DNA from: Marixanthotalea marina
GTDB taxonomy: Bacteria > Bacteroidota > Bacteroidia > Flavobacteriales > Flavobacteriaceae
DNA length: 64,000 nt
Reading direction: 5' to 3'
Assembly: GCA_018883545.1 (NCBI GenBank)
Contig: JAHLEH010000001.1
Span: 806,001 to 870,000, forward strand
Shown here: one piece after another, positions 7,042 through 14,978 of the stretch
Position numbering within the stretch: position 1 is the first letter of the stretch
Layout: each line of letters begins with the position of its first letter
Notes under the pieces: generated by a model
Told to the model about the DNA's origin: nothing
What the model saw: the letters and a program-made list of their open reading frames with translations, nothing else
Database searches by the model: none
Position numbers and translations under genes: made by a program

Positions 7042-7710
7042 ATGGCACAATATTCAAGATTAGAAGTAGCACAAGCAATGAAAGACACAGGCATGATTCC
7101 TTTGTTTTTTAATAGTGATATAGAATTAAGTAAAAATGTTTTAAAAGCCTGTTACAATGGAGGCGCAAGATTATTGGAATTTACTTCCCGTGGTGATTTT
7201 GCACACGAAGTTTTTGGTGAATTAAATAAATACGCCATAAAAGAATTGCCTGGTATGATATTGGGTGTAGGTTCCGTAACCGATGCAGCCTCGGCTTCAT
7301 TGTATATGGCTTTAGGAGCAAATTTTGTGGTAACCCCAGTTTTAAGGGAAGATATCGCTATTGTTTGTAATAGAAGAAAGGTGTTATTTTCTCCTGGTTG
7401 TGGTTCAGTTGCTGATATTGCTAGAGCAGAAGAGCTTGGATGTGAAATCATCAAATTGTTTCCAGGTGATATCTATGGACCAAAGTTTGTAAAAGCTATT
7501 TTAGGTCCGCAACCGTGGACGTCTATTATGCCAACAGGCGGTGTGTCTCCAACAGAGGAAAACTTAAAAGGGTGGTTCGATGCCGGTGTCACTTGTGTTG
7601 GTATGGGCTCTCAGTTGATTTCTAAAGACATTTTAGCGAATAAAAATTATGCAAAGCTTGAGCAAAATGTAAAAGATGCTTTAGCCATTATAAAAGCCGT
7701 TAGGAAGTAA
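7042..7710 (+). CDS. eda: KDPG / 4-hydroxy-2-oxoglutarate aldolase
   Basis: A 222-residue class I aldolase of the KDPG/KHG family. The Schiff-base Lys138 sits in IIKLFPGD, the conserved glutamate region in LLEFTSRGD, and the phosphate-binding segment in MPTGGVSP. It splits 2-keto-3-deoxy-6-phosphogluconate into pyruvate and glyceraldehyde 3-phosphate and follows the kinase that makes this substrate. The length is slightly above the usual 205-215 residues, as in other Bacteroidota. Confidence 0.9.
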   Translation: MAQYSRLEVAQAMKDTGMIPLFFNSDIELSKNVLKACYNGGARLLEFTSRGDFAHEVFGELNKYAIKELPGMILGVGSVTDAASASLYMALGANFVVTPVLREDIAIVCNRRKVLFSPGCGSVADIARAEELGCEIIKLFPGDIYGPKFVKAILGPQPWTSIMPTGGVSPTEENLKGWFDAGVTCVGMGSQLISKDILANKNYAKLEQNVKDALAIIKAVRK

Positions 7711-7788
7711 ATAAAAGAAAGTCACTACGGCTGTATTTAATCTTTTAAATGTAGAAAGATTGGTGTATACAATTAACATCTTTAAATT

Positions 7789-8808
7789 ATGATGAATAAA
7801 GAAAAAGTTCGTTTAGTACAAATTTTTCATCCCGACTTAGGAAGATCTGTTGCTAAGGTAGAAGAGCCAAATTTAATATTGCTTAAGGGGCACCAGTCTA
7901 TTTATGAACTTGCCTTAAAAGCTATTGATACAGATGTTAAACTGCTAACGTTGATAGATTCATTACTTTCTGAAGAAAAATTGAATTATGATTCGGTTTA
8001 TAATGGAGAGAGTGAATGGAAGCTCTTGCCTTCCTTTGATTGTCCTGACAACCCTTTTGCTTGTATGGTCTCTGGTACTGGTCTTACGCACCATAATAGT
8101 GCATTGAATAGGCAAGTAATGCACCAATCAGCAGAAAATACACCAACAGATAGTATTAAGATTTATGAATGGGGTTTAAAGGGCGGAAAACCTAATCCTG
8201 GAAGTATAGGTGTTCAACCAGAATGGTTTTATAAAGGTAATGGCGCCGTACTAAAAGGGCATGGTGAATCACTTACTGTTCCAACATTTGGAAACGATGG
8301 CGGGGAAGAACCCGAACTGGCAGGTGTTTATATTGTTGATAGAAATGGCAAGCCCAGGCGAATAGGACTAACTACTGGCAATGAGTTTTCGGATCATATT
8401 ATGGAGAAGAAAAATTACCTCTATTTGGCACCTTCTAAAATTAGGGAATGTGCAATTGGTCCGGAATTGGTAATAAATGCAGATTTCAACGCGTATGAAG
8501 GTAAGGTGGGTATTATGCGTGATGGACATTTAATATGGAGTTCAGATATAAAAACAGGAGAAAAGAATATGTCGCATAGTCTGGAAAATTTAGAATACCA
8601 TCACTTTAAGTATCCTTCCCATAGAATTCCTTTACAGGCCCATGTTCATTTTTTTGGAGCGGATGCTTTTAGTTTTGGAAACAGTTTAGAGCTTCAGCAA
8701 GATGATGAAATGCATGTAGAGTGGTTTGAATTAGGCAGAAAGCTGAAAAACAAAATTCAAATTTCAAGAGATAAGGAACAAATAGTAAAGGCCATACCGC
8801 TTTTATAG
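7789..8808 (+). CDS. AraD1/GguC-like protein (fumarylacetoacetate-hydrolase superfamily)
   Basis: A 339-residue protein resembling the AraD1/GguC family, whose C-terminal domain has the fumarylacetoacetate-hydrolase fold. Members include 2-keto-3-deoxy-L-arabinonate dehydratases. Visible family-like segments are VRLVQIFHPDLGRSVA at the N terminus, TGLTHHNSA and EPELAGVYIVD in the middle, and GNEFSDH. Placed behind kdgK and eda, it probably handles a related 2-keto-3-deoxy sugar acid. Its exact reaction is uncertain, and a lactone or keto-acid isomerase role is possible. The 78-base gap and following terminator make it the last gene of the operon. Confidence 0.7.
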   Translation: MMNKEKVRLVQIFHPDLGRSVAKVEEPNLILLKGHQSIYELALKAIDTDVKLLTLIDSLLSEEKLNYDSVYNGESEWKLLPSFDCPDNPFACMVSGTGLTHHNSALNRQVMHQSAENTPTDSIKIYEWGLKGGKPNPGSIGVQPEWFYKGNGAVLKGHGESLTVPTFGNDGGEEPELAGVYIVDRNGKPRRIGLTTGNEFSDHIMEKKNYLYLAPSKIRECAIGPELVINADFNAYEGKVGIMRDGHLIWSSDIKTGEKNMSHSLENLEYHHFKYPSHRIPLQAHVHFFGADAFSFGNSLELQQDDEMHVEWFELGRKLKNKIQISRDKEQIVKAIPLL

Positions 8809-8821
8809 ATGCTAAAAAATT

Positions 8822-8857
8822 AAAGCCTAGTAAAATCAAAATTACTAGGCTTTTTTG
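8822..8857. terminator. Shared terminator between the KDG operon and tmRNA
   Basis: AAAGCCTAGTAA pairs with TTACTAGGCTTT, with T-runs on the plus side and a T-rich tract on the minus side. It ends the plus-strand operon and probably also the minus-strand tmRNA, whose mature 3' end lies one base away. Confidence 0.85.
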
Positions 8858-9250
8858 TGGAGCCGGAGAGAATCGAACTCTCGTCCAAACAAGTAACCAA
8901 AGGGCTTTCTACACGTTTATTCTTTTCTTTTTTTTTCGATTGCAAGCTGGTTAAAGACAACCTACTTACAACTTAGCTTTTTAAATTTCAATAGCACATC
9001 AAAGCACTATGCTATCTATGTTAACTTTTACGATGCCTCATAAAAGAACGCCGTTAACCAAGGCTTTCAAGAGACATTTAGCTTTCCCGCCTTGCGGGAC
9101 TAGGCTTATCTTACTATAATTCAGAATTAAGCAGCTAAAGCGTAGTTATTCTCGCCGTTTAAAGTTTGGTCTAGCCTTTTACGTGTTTCAAAACCATCAC
9201 ACGACGTGCTTACCGTTCAATTAATCTCGCTGTCAAAACCAGTCGACCCC
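8858..9250 (-). ncRNA. ssrA: Transfer-messenger RNA (tmRNA)
   Basis: The 5' end GGGGTCG and the 3' end CGGCTCC form a seven-pair acceptor stem. The T-arm is GAGAG-TTCGATT-CTCTC, followed by discriminator A, and the CCA end is not encoded. A tag reading frame (9156-9127) codes GENNYALAA and stops with TAA. A strong hairpin (CCCGC...GCGGG, near 9087-9100) follows the tag, as in the pseudoknot region. The length of about 393 nt fits Bacteroidota tmRNAs. With SmpB it rescues ribosomes stalled on broken mRNAs and marks the products for proteolysis. Confidence 0.95.
9127..9156 (-). other. tmRNA proteolysis-tag reading frame
   Basis: The codons GGC to GCT, then TAA, encode GENNYALAA. The terminal ALAA is the usual ClpXP recognition end. 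The resume codon is likely the GGC or the triplet just before it. Confidence 0.88.
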
Positions 9251-9269
9251 AATTGAATTGTAAGATTGT

Positions 9270-9330
9270 CACTTCGAATGATTTTTGTCAGACTGAGCGC
9301 AGTCGAAGTCAAAAATCGTATCGAGAAGTG
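9270..9330. repeat. Nested inverted repeat, dispersed element family A
   Basis: The outer arms CACTTC...GATTTTTG and CAAAAATC...GAAGTG enclose an inner palindrome, GACTGAGCGCAGTC. The core CTGAGCGCAGTCGAAG recurs at 30261-30285 and, with one change, at 45683-45707. It sits 20 bases upstream of the tmRNA 5' end. Confidence 0.8.
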
Positions 9331-9475
9331 GGCGTTCCCACGCCTTTGGCGTGGTCGGGTTTTACGCTTTATCTTTTTTATGTTTCGATACATCCCAATA
9401 AAATTGGGACACTCAAACTGACATAAAAAAGGATGCCGCTTCAATCCCTAACGCGGACTGCAAAGTTATAAAAAA
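9331..9475 (+). other. Structured non-coding element upstream of tmRNA
   Basis: This gene-free stretch (part of the 327-base gap 9251-9577) holds a compact structure: GGGCGTTC, a CCACGCC-TTT-GGCGTGG hairpin, then TCGGGTTTTACGC. An insert follows, bounded by TTTTTTATG and CATAAAAAA and holding a CCCAAT...ATTGGG hairpin. The end is GATGCCGCTTCAATCCC and TAACGCGG. The blocks GGGCGTTC, GTCGGG and CTTCAATCCCTAACGC resemble a repeated extragenic element I associate with Bacteroidota genomes. Whether it is transcribed is unknown. The strand given is the one on which these blocks read. Confidence 0.5.
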
Positions 9476-9577
9476 ACTTCACGGTCTAAGCATGTGCAAA
9501 AACTATTCCATTGAAATTTTGTCAGCAACCCGTTTGGGTGCGTTGGCAAGTATTTTACTTAAAGTCGAAATAATGTT

Positions 9578-9961
9578 TTAAGCCATCCATAATTTATAGA
9601 TTTTGTACTCTATAAAAAGTACGGTTAGTATACCAAGTGTATAGGCTATTAAGTCGCTAATATGAAACGAACTTCCCAATGCTAATTTTAATAGTTGGTT
9701 ATCTTGTAAATTTAGTATGCTTAAAATGTTGGCTAATTGTAAAAACTCGATGATAAAAGCCAAAAGCAAAACGCTCATAGCTATACTAAAAGGATTTGTT
9801 TTTAAAAAGCTTTTAAAAAAACAATAAAGCATTATCACCACCAAATAATCGCCAAATATATAGCGGATAAAGCCATTAGTAAAGAATTTAGCGATTAGTA
9901 CCTCAATAACAAATGTTGAAATAAATAAAAGCGCATGTGTTTTGTTGAGTTTTGGTTTCAT
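9578..9961 (-). CDS. DUF2809-like membrane protein
   Basis: A 127-residue polytopic protein with about four hydrophobic segments and a C-terminal motif (LGSSFHISDLIAYTLG) typical of DUF2809, a VanZ-like family. Its function is unknown. Its start overlaps the stop of the upstream membrane-protein gene by four bases, indicating translational coupling. Confidence 0.7.
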   Translation of the reverse strand: MKPKLNKTHALLFISTFVIEVLIAKFFTNGFIRYIFGDYLVVIMLYCFFKSFLKTNPFSIAMSVLLLAFIIEFLQLANILSILNLQDNQLLKLALGSSFHISDLIAYTLGILTVLFIEYKIYKLWMA

Positions 9962-10248
9962 AAAAATTCTATTATAACATAGATATATAAAATAGCCATG
10001 GGAATATTTAGCAAAATAAAACCACCTGTTTTCAGGTATTCAATTCGGTTTTCATTTGGCACTAATGCCAATAATAAATTTAAGACAAACAAAATGACAT
10101 TGATTAAAACGGCAACAATTAAAAACTTTGCACCAATAATCACAGAAATATGAGATTCACCTAAATAGAGAAATAATGAGAACAACGTAGTTCCAATTAT
10201 GAAACTAATTAATGCAACAATTTTACTCACTTGAATTAAATTAAGCAT
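9958..10248 (-). CDS. Small four-helix membrane protein, function unknown
   Basis: A 96-residue protein made almost entirely of four hydrophobic helices (about residues 8-27, 36-64 and 72-95, the middle one long enough for two). No known motif is seen. It overlaps the DUF2809-like gene by four bases, so the two are probably made together. Confidence 0.6.
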   Translation of the reverse strand: MLNLIQVSKIVALISFIIGTTLFSLFLYLGESHISVIIGAKFLIVAVLINVILFVLNLLLALVPNENRIEYLKTGGFILLNIPMAILYIYVIIEFL

Positions 10249-10275
10249 AGTTTTATTTTAAGAATTCAGTGTTAA

Positions 10276-10311
10276 GCCTCAATCGTTTCCACTGGAAAAT
10301 AAGAGTGAGGC
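10276..10311. repeat. Intergenic hairpin without a T-run
   Basis: GCCTCA (10276-10281) pairs with TGAGGC (10306-10311) and encloses a second stem, TTTCCA/TGGAAA. It lies between creD and the small membrane genes. The lack of a T-tract makes it a poor intrinsic terminator. Confidence 0.5.
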
Positions 10312-10331
10312 AAAACTAACCAACCAATAAA

Positions 10332-11711
10332 TTAACCGTTATTCCAATCTATTTTTCTTGATACATACATAACTATGGCCAATATTAAGAACAATCCAAT
10401 GCAGCCAACCAATAGGGCGTAATTTTCCAACTGGATAATAACATAAATGAATGTATACAAAGCTGATAGGGACAAACCGATGAATATTGGGAATTTGAAT
10501 GTCTTTAAAATGGATTTTGAATATAAAGTAATTAGGACGATAACCGAAACACCTGCTATTAAATAAGCTTTTAAAAAGTTACTATGCTCTGATATAGATA
10601 CCAAAAGCGTGTAAAACATGGTAAGCGCCAACCCAATCATTAAATATTGAAAAGGGTGAATGTCTATTTTACTTAAAGTTTGTATTAAAAAGAAGATTAA
10701 AAATGTTAGTGCAATTACCAAGAAACCATACTTTGCAGAGCGTTCACTTTGTTGGTATTCATCAACAGGAATCATAAAATTAACACCTGATGCAAATTCG
10801 GTAATGTCTGGAATGCTGTTTTTATATTGCTGTGAAAAGGGGCGGTTTAGTTCCAATACTTTCCATTTGGCATCAAACCCATTTTCATTTATTTTATCGC
10901 CATTGTAGGGCAAATATTCACCAATAAAATTAGCCGTTTTCCAATTGGAAGTAATTTGTGCTTCGGTGGTTCTACCAATAGGAACAAACCGTATTTGTTC
11001 GCTTCCTTTAATATTTAAATCGATGTTAAAAGGCATATTTTTAAGTGAAGAAGTATCTATTTTTTCCAAGTGTTTGGTTTCCAAAGTATGCATGGTCAAC
11101 GCCAGAGGATTTAGTTTTTTTTCGTTGCTGCCGTACTTAGAAGTGATGGTGTATTTTTTGTTAAAAAAAGACACATTGGCTTCGTAGACACCTTTAACGT
11201 TGGATGATTTTATGATGAGTTTGGCTTTGTCCCAAATAATGTTTTCAGGGTTTATTTCAAGACTTTCAAAATCTGGAATGCTAAAATTTCCATTAAGTTT
11301 AACTTTGCTGTTGTAAACGGCGGTATTATATATGCCACGACTTTTCTCTTCGGGGTTTACATCAGAGTTGATTTCGAGATTTTCAGGAAAGAAATAAGCA
11401 TATTCAACAGACTCTATCGTCTCTGTATAGGTTTTTTTTGTGTCTCTGTCGGTCACTGTTTTTTCAGAATAGGTTTTATAGGGAAGTTCCAAAACGGGAC
11501 CGTAAATAAGTAATTCATTTCCCCACTGTTGGTTTATTTCGCTTAAGGCAATTTCTTTTCTTTCAGAGCGCTCTCGAATTAATTCTCTAATAAAAGCTAA
11601 AGGAATAAGCAATATAATAATTAAGAATCCTACCATAAGCATTCTGGCCGTAATGCTTGTTTTTAACCAATTGCCAAATTTATTGGACTGTTGCAAGTTT
11701 GTGTTTTCCAT
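10332..11711 (-). CDS. creD: CreD-family inner-membrane protein
   Basis: A 459-residue protein with the CreD layout: an N-terminal membrane helix (about 23-44), a large periplasmic beta-rich domain (about 45-320), and five or six C-terminal helices. The segment EINQQWGNELLIYGPVLELPY is typical of the family. CreD is linked to envelope integrity and beta-lactam or colicin tolerance in Enterobacteria; its molecular role is not known. It lies downstream of a winged-helix regulator gene, with a palindromic site in the 55-base gap that is repeated upstream of the regulator operon. Confidence 0.9.
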   Translation of the reverse strand: MENTNLQQSNKFGNWLKTSITARMLMVGFLIIILLIPLAFIRELIRERSERKEIALSEINQQWGNELLIYGPVLELPYKTYSEKTVTDRDTKKTYTETIESVEYAYFFPENLEINSDVNPEEKSRGIYNTAVYNSKVKLNGNFSIPDFESLEINPENIIWDKAKLIIKSSNVKGVYEANVSFFNKKYTITSKYGSNEKKLNPLALTMHTLETKHLEKIDTSSLKNMPFNIDLNIKGSEQIRFVPIGRTTEAQITSNWKTANFIGEYLPYNGDKINENGFDAKWKVLELNRPFSQQYKNSIPDITEFASGVNFMIPVDEYQQSERSAKYGFLVIALTFLIFFLIQTLSKIDIHPFQYLMIGLALTMFYTLLVSISEHSNFLKAYLIAGVSVIVLITLYSKSILKTFKFPIFIGLSLSALYTFIYVIIQLENYALLVGCIGLFLILAIVMYVSRKIDWNNG

Positions 11712-11725
11712 GATTATTGAAAATT

Positions 11726-11750
11726 AAAGTACTTTGTTTTTCAAAGCAAA
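11726..11750. promoter_or_regulatory. Operator-like palindrome A, upstream of creD
   Basis: Minus-strand CTTTG-AAAAA-CAAAG followed by TACTTT lies 15 bases before the creD ATG. The same arrangement occurs at 12691-12714. Confidence 0.65.
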
Positions 11751-11766
11751 TAGTTAAAAAAATATA

Positions 11767-12060
11767 TTAATGTTTGTTTATTAGATTTTCAAGTGCTTCA
11801 ATGTGTTTCTTAAAAGCTTGTTCACCTAGTTTTGTGGTACTATAACGCGTATTGGGTTTTCTGCCAATAAATAGTTTCTCTACTTTAATGTATTCAGCCG
11901 TTTCCAATGCTTTGGCGTGACTTGCCAGATTGCCATCGGTAATGTCTAGAAGTTCTTTCAAGGTGTTGAAGTCGGCATATTCATTCACCATCAAGATAGA
12001 CATAATGCCCAAGCGTATTCTGTGGTCAAAAACCTTATTTATGTTGTTTATTAAACTCAA
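11767..12060 (-). CDS. Winged-helix transcriptional regulator
   Basis: A 97-residue ArsR/PadR-sized DNA-binding protein. The HTH region is FNTLKELLDITDGNLASHAKALE and the wing carries RKPNTRYSTT. The start is TTG at 12060: an in-frame TAG lies three codons upstream and the family N terminus (NKVFDHRIRLGIMSIL) requires it. It has no sensor domain. It lies between a membrane-protein gene and creD, and both units carry the same palindrome just before their start codons, so it probably regulates itself and creD. Confidence 0.82.
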   Translation of the reverse strand: MSLINNINKVFDHRIRLGIMSILMVNEYADFNTLKELLDITDGNLASHAKALETAEYIKVEKLFIGRKPNTRYSTTKLGEQAFKKHIEALENLINKH

Positions 12061-12075
12061 GTTATTCTATTTTCT

Positions 12076-12687
12076 TTATTGTTTTGCGTCATATTTAAAG
12101 TGCATCCAAGTGCCGTAAACAATATGCATGACCCCAAAACCTAGTACCCATAACCAAAAACCGTAACCGGGTAATATGGCGCAAATAAGTCCCAAAATTA
12201 ACTCAATAAAGCCTAAATAACGAATATCGCCCAAGCTGTATTTAGACGCATTTATTAAAGCCAAACCATAAAAAATAAGCATTAGGGCAGCTGTTTGTCC
12301 GTATTTCTGTTGCCCTAAAATGATTAGAATGTAAAGGCCGCCAACCAATAAGGGAATTAAAAAATTTACCACCAATCTTTTGGAAGTAGTATCCCAAATT
12401 TTTTCGCCATGCTTTTTTGCCTTTTGTGTGGTTAAATAGATACCGGTAACAATGCTTAAAAGTGCAACCATGGCCAGAATAAATACACAAGTTTTAAAAA
12501 GATAACCATCTAACGTTAAATATCCTTGGGCTGAATTTGAGACCATCCAATAAGCAATGGCAGATCCCAGCAATGCATAAATACCGGCCAAAATGCCAGA
12601 TAGACCACTAAGCGAGATGAAGCGTGACGATCGATTCATCATGTTTTTAATTTCGCTAATATCTTTTAAATAATCTTTTGATTCCAT
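12076..12687 (-). CDS. Integral membrane protein, function unknown
   Basis: A 203-residue protein with about six transmembrane helices after a short cytosolic N terminus (MESKDYLKDISEIKNMMNRSS). It precedes the winged-helix regulator by 15 bases in the same transcript, an arrangement often seen for such regulators and a cognate membrane protein. No enzymatic motif is visible. It may be a sensor or target of the system, which is inference only. Confidence 0.65.
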   Translation of the reverse strand: MESKDYLKDISEIKNMMNRSSRFISLSGLSGILAGIYALLGSAIAYWMVSNSAQGYLTLDGYLFKTCVFILAMVALLSIVTGIYLTTQKAKKHGEKIWDTTSKRLVVNFLIPLLVGGLYILIILGQQKYGQTAALMLIFYGLALINASKYSLGDIRYLGFIELILGLICAILPGYGFWLWVLGFGVMHIVYGTWMHFKYDAKQ

Positions 12688-12690
12688 TTT

Positions 12691-12714
12691 AAAGTACTTT
12701 GAAAAACAAAGTAA
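12691..12714. promoter_or_regulatory. Operator-like palindrome B, upstream of the regulator operon
   Basis: Minus-strand CTTTG-TTTTT-CAAAG followed by TACTTT ends three bases before the ATG at 12687. It is nearly identical in arms and right flank to site A; only the five-base spacer is inverted. Confidence 0.7.
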
Positions 12715-12786
12715 ATAAATAAAAATATAACTGCAAACTATATTTACTATAATTTACAGTTATATTATTTTGAAAGTTAATTTTAT

Positions 12787-14748
12787 TTAAGATTTAATTG
12801 GCTCAACGGATTGTGTAAATTCAATCATATGATCCAATTCATTTACCAAACCATCAACACTACCACCAAAGCCTACAGATTTAAATTTTATTCTGCCGTC
12901 TGGTCCAATGATAAATTTGGTTGGTATGCCACTAACTTTATAATCTTCAACAACTTTGTATGGACTGCTCGCTTCATCTGATGTTTTGGTGTCAAACAAA
13001 ACATTAAATGAGTATTTATTGTCTTTAATGAATTTGACAACATTTTTATTGTTTTCTTCTGTGGTGCCGTTTTCCCAAGTGTCAATAAATAAAAAAGCTA
13101 CATTTGGGTTGTCTTTATATTTGTTAACGGCAACTTGCATACCGGGGAAAGATTGTTTGCATGGGCCGCACCATGTTGCCCAAAAATCTAATATTACTGT
13201 TTTTCCTTTTAAGCTAGATAATGTTACTTCTTCATTATTTAAGTTTGTTAAAGTGAAATCTGGAGCTTCTTCATCAATTATCTTTTTTTGTAGTTCAGCA
13301 ATAAGCATTTCTTCAGCTTCAGCTTCCAGACCAGTTAAATAATCATCAAAATCTTCAATAGATTCATGGTTATTTTCATAGGCTGTTTTTAAATATTCCT
13401 TTGTTTTTTGTGTACCGTTACCATCTTTTATAAATTGAGAAGCTTCTTTTTCTATGGATTCAAATTGCTTGTCTTTGCTCATAAACTCAATGTATCTTTC
13501 AATAACTCCATCTTTATCTCCTTTGCCTTTTTTGATGGAGTAAGCCACCGGTTTTTGGTATTCAATGGCTTCATCTAGTTTGCCTTGTTTTGATAATATA
13601 AAAGCATAGGTGTCGGCATACATAAAGTAACTCGATTCCATACTTTTTTCATATTGGTTTTTACTTATATAAGGGCTTTTCTCCCCTTTTTTAACAAGAT
13701 CTAGTGATTTCTTTGAAATCTCAGAGGCAAAGTCAAGGTTTTCATCTTTAAGAGCCATATTCCACGCCATGTTGTTATACATGCTGGCTAAATTCGATTT
13801 GTTGGATATTTGATTGGAATATTTAAAAAAGCCTTCATAATCTTTTTTCTTAGTGTATTCGTTTGCTATAACGTTTGCCATATAGTCTTTCAGGCTTGCA
13901 TCTTTCTTGCTTTTTGCTTTGGCTGAAAACTCTTCAAATATTGTAATTTTCTTATTTAAATCTTTTTCTTCATAAAAATCATTTAGAAATTTATTCATGG
14001 CAGCATTTCCATTTGGGAATTTTTCAGCTGCTAAATTGACTATCGAATCTACTTTTTCCCTTTCTCCAAGGAAGGAATACAAACTTGTGAGCTTGGAATA
14101 TTCTTTTTCGGTTAAATCGCCTTTGCTGGCCAGGCTGTCAATTTCTTGGTTAATTAACAGTTTGCCCGAAACATGGTCTTCTCTATTAAGTAGGTTTAAA
14201 TATGTTAAATCTAGCTTTTCTTTGGATTCGGGGTTTGTTTCAATGTCATTTTTCAACAACGAAAGGATGTCTTTTTTGTCAATTTTAATGTTATGAGCAT
14301 TGGCATATCTGTAATAGTACATGCCCATACTAGATTGACTACCTATAAGTTGTGTTTCGTTTTTTGTGTATAAAGGGATTACATAGCCTTCATTGTGATT
14401 GTTTAAATATGTTTCTCCTGTTTTAAAATTAAAAGCCAATGCTTTGGCTGAGTCTGGAATTTTAATGATGGCTTGCCAAATGGAGTCGGTATTTTTATTG
14501 AAATGAATATCCTCTGGATACATTTGGTCATCTACCAAAGCATAAAAAAGTGATTCGAATTCATTTTCATTTTCCAAAACATCTTTGTCTGGAGCAAAAC
14601 TAAGTTTTAAGGAGTCTCCTGGTTTTGGGAAAGTTTTAGAAATATGAAGTTCGCCAATGTTTGTGCCTTTGTCCTGTTCTTGTTTTTGGCATCCAGTAAC
14701 GAGAAAAAATATTAATAATGTGGTGGTTAGAATGTGTGAAGTTTTCAT
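12787..14748 (-). CDS. Large TlpA-like thioredoxin lipoprotein
   Basis: A 653-residue lipoprotein (lipobox VTGC, Cys20). The first 100 residues look like a beta-sandwich, then comes a long helical repeat region (about 170-490), and finally a thioredoxin domain with WCGPC (Cys527 and Cys530) and cis-Pro in SGIPTKF. This fusion of helical scaffold and TlpA domain is common in Bacteroidota envelope proteins. It presumably acts as a periplasmic thiol-disulfide reductase, the helical part binding a partner. It is monocistronic and divergent from the SDR gene. Confidence 0.85.
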   Translation of the reverse strand: MKTSHILTTTLLIFFLVTGCQKQEQDKGTNIGELHISKTFPKPGDSLKLSFAPDKDVLENENEFESLFYALVDDQMYPEDIHFNKNTDSIWQAIIKIPDSAKALAFNFKTGETYLNNHNEGYVIPLYTKNETQLIGSQSSMGMYYYRYANAHNIKIDKKDILSLLKNDIETNPESKEKLDLTYLNLLNREDHVSGKLLINQEIDSLASKGDLTEKEYSKLTSLYSFLGEREKVDSIVNLAAEKFPNGNAAMNKFLNDFYEEKDLNKKITIFEEFSAKAKSKKDASLKDYMANVIANEYTKKKDYEGFFKYSNQISNKSNLASMYNNMAWNMALKDENLDFASEISKKSLDLVKKGEKSPYISKNQYEKSMESSYFMYADTYAFILSKQGKLDEAIEYQKPVAYSIKKGKGDKDGVIERYIEFMSKDKQFESIEKEASQFIKDGNGTQKTKEYLKTAYENNHESIEDFDDYLTGLEAEAEEMLIAELQKKIIDEEAPDFTLTNLNNEEVTLSSLKGKTVILDFWATWCGPCKQSFPGMQVAVNKYKDNPNVAFLFIDTWENGTTEENNKNVVKFIKDNKYSFNVLFDTKTSDEASSPYKVVEDYKVSGIPTKFIIGPDGRIKFKSVGFGGSVDGLVNELDHMIEFTQSVEPIKS

Positions 14749-14911
14749 AATAATTTAGTTTAGATTGATGAACAATGTGATTTAAATATAATTAAAATAT
14801 CTTAATTATAAGAATATACAACAAATTGTAGATAAAATTTCTTTGATTAATGGCGTTTAACGATGATATATTTCCTTAAAAAGTGATTAAACTAGAATTG
14901 TTTTTAATTGA

Positions 14912-14944
14912 TTGCGGCTATTTAAATGTAAAGGGATAGTTTTG
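14912..14944 (+). promoter_or_regulatory. Promoter for the SDR gene
   Basis: TTG (14912-14914), a 22-base spacer and TAGTTTTG (14937-14944) match the Bacteroidota consensus, 34 bases before the SDR start. Confidence 0.65.
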
Positions 14945-14978
14945 TAGCTATGTTTTTTAAACTCTTTATGCAATTAGT

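Noticed and set aside
8858..8930. A tRNA gene on the minus strand
   Set aside because: The T-arm and acceptor 3' half are present, but no anticodon arm; the 5' half lies 390 bases away, so it is tmRNA.
9217..9444. ORF across the tmRNA 5' end and repeats
   Set aside because: It is an open frame over structured RNA and palindromes, with basic low-complexity product.
10276..10311. Terminator after creD
   Set aside because: The double stem has no T-tract in either direction.
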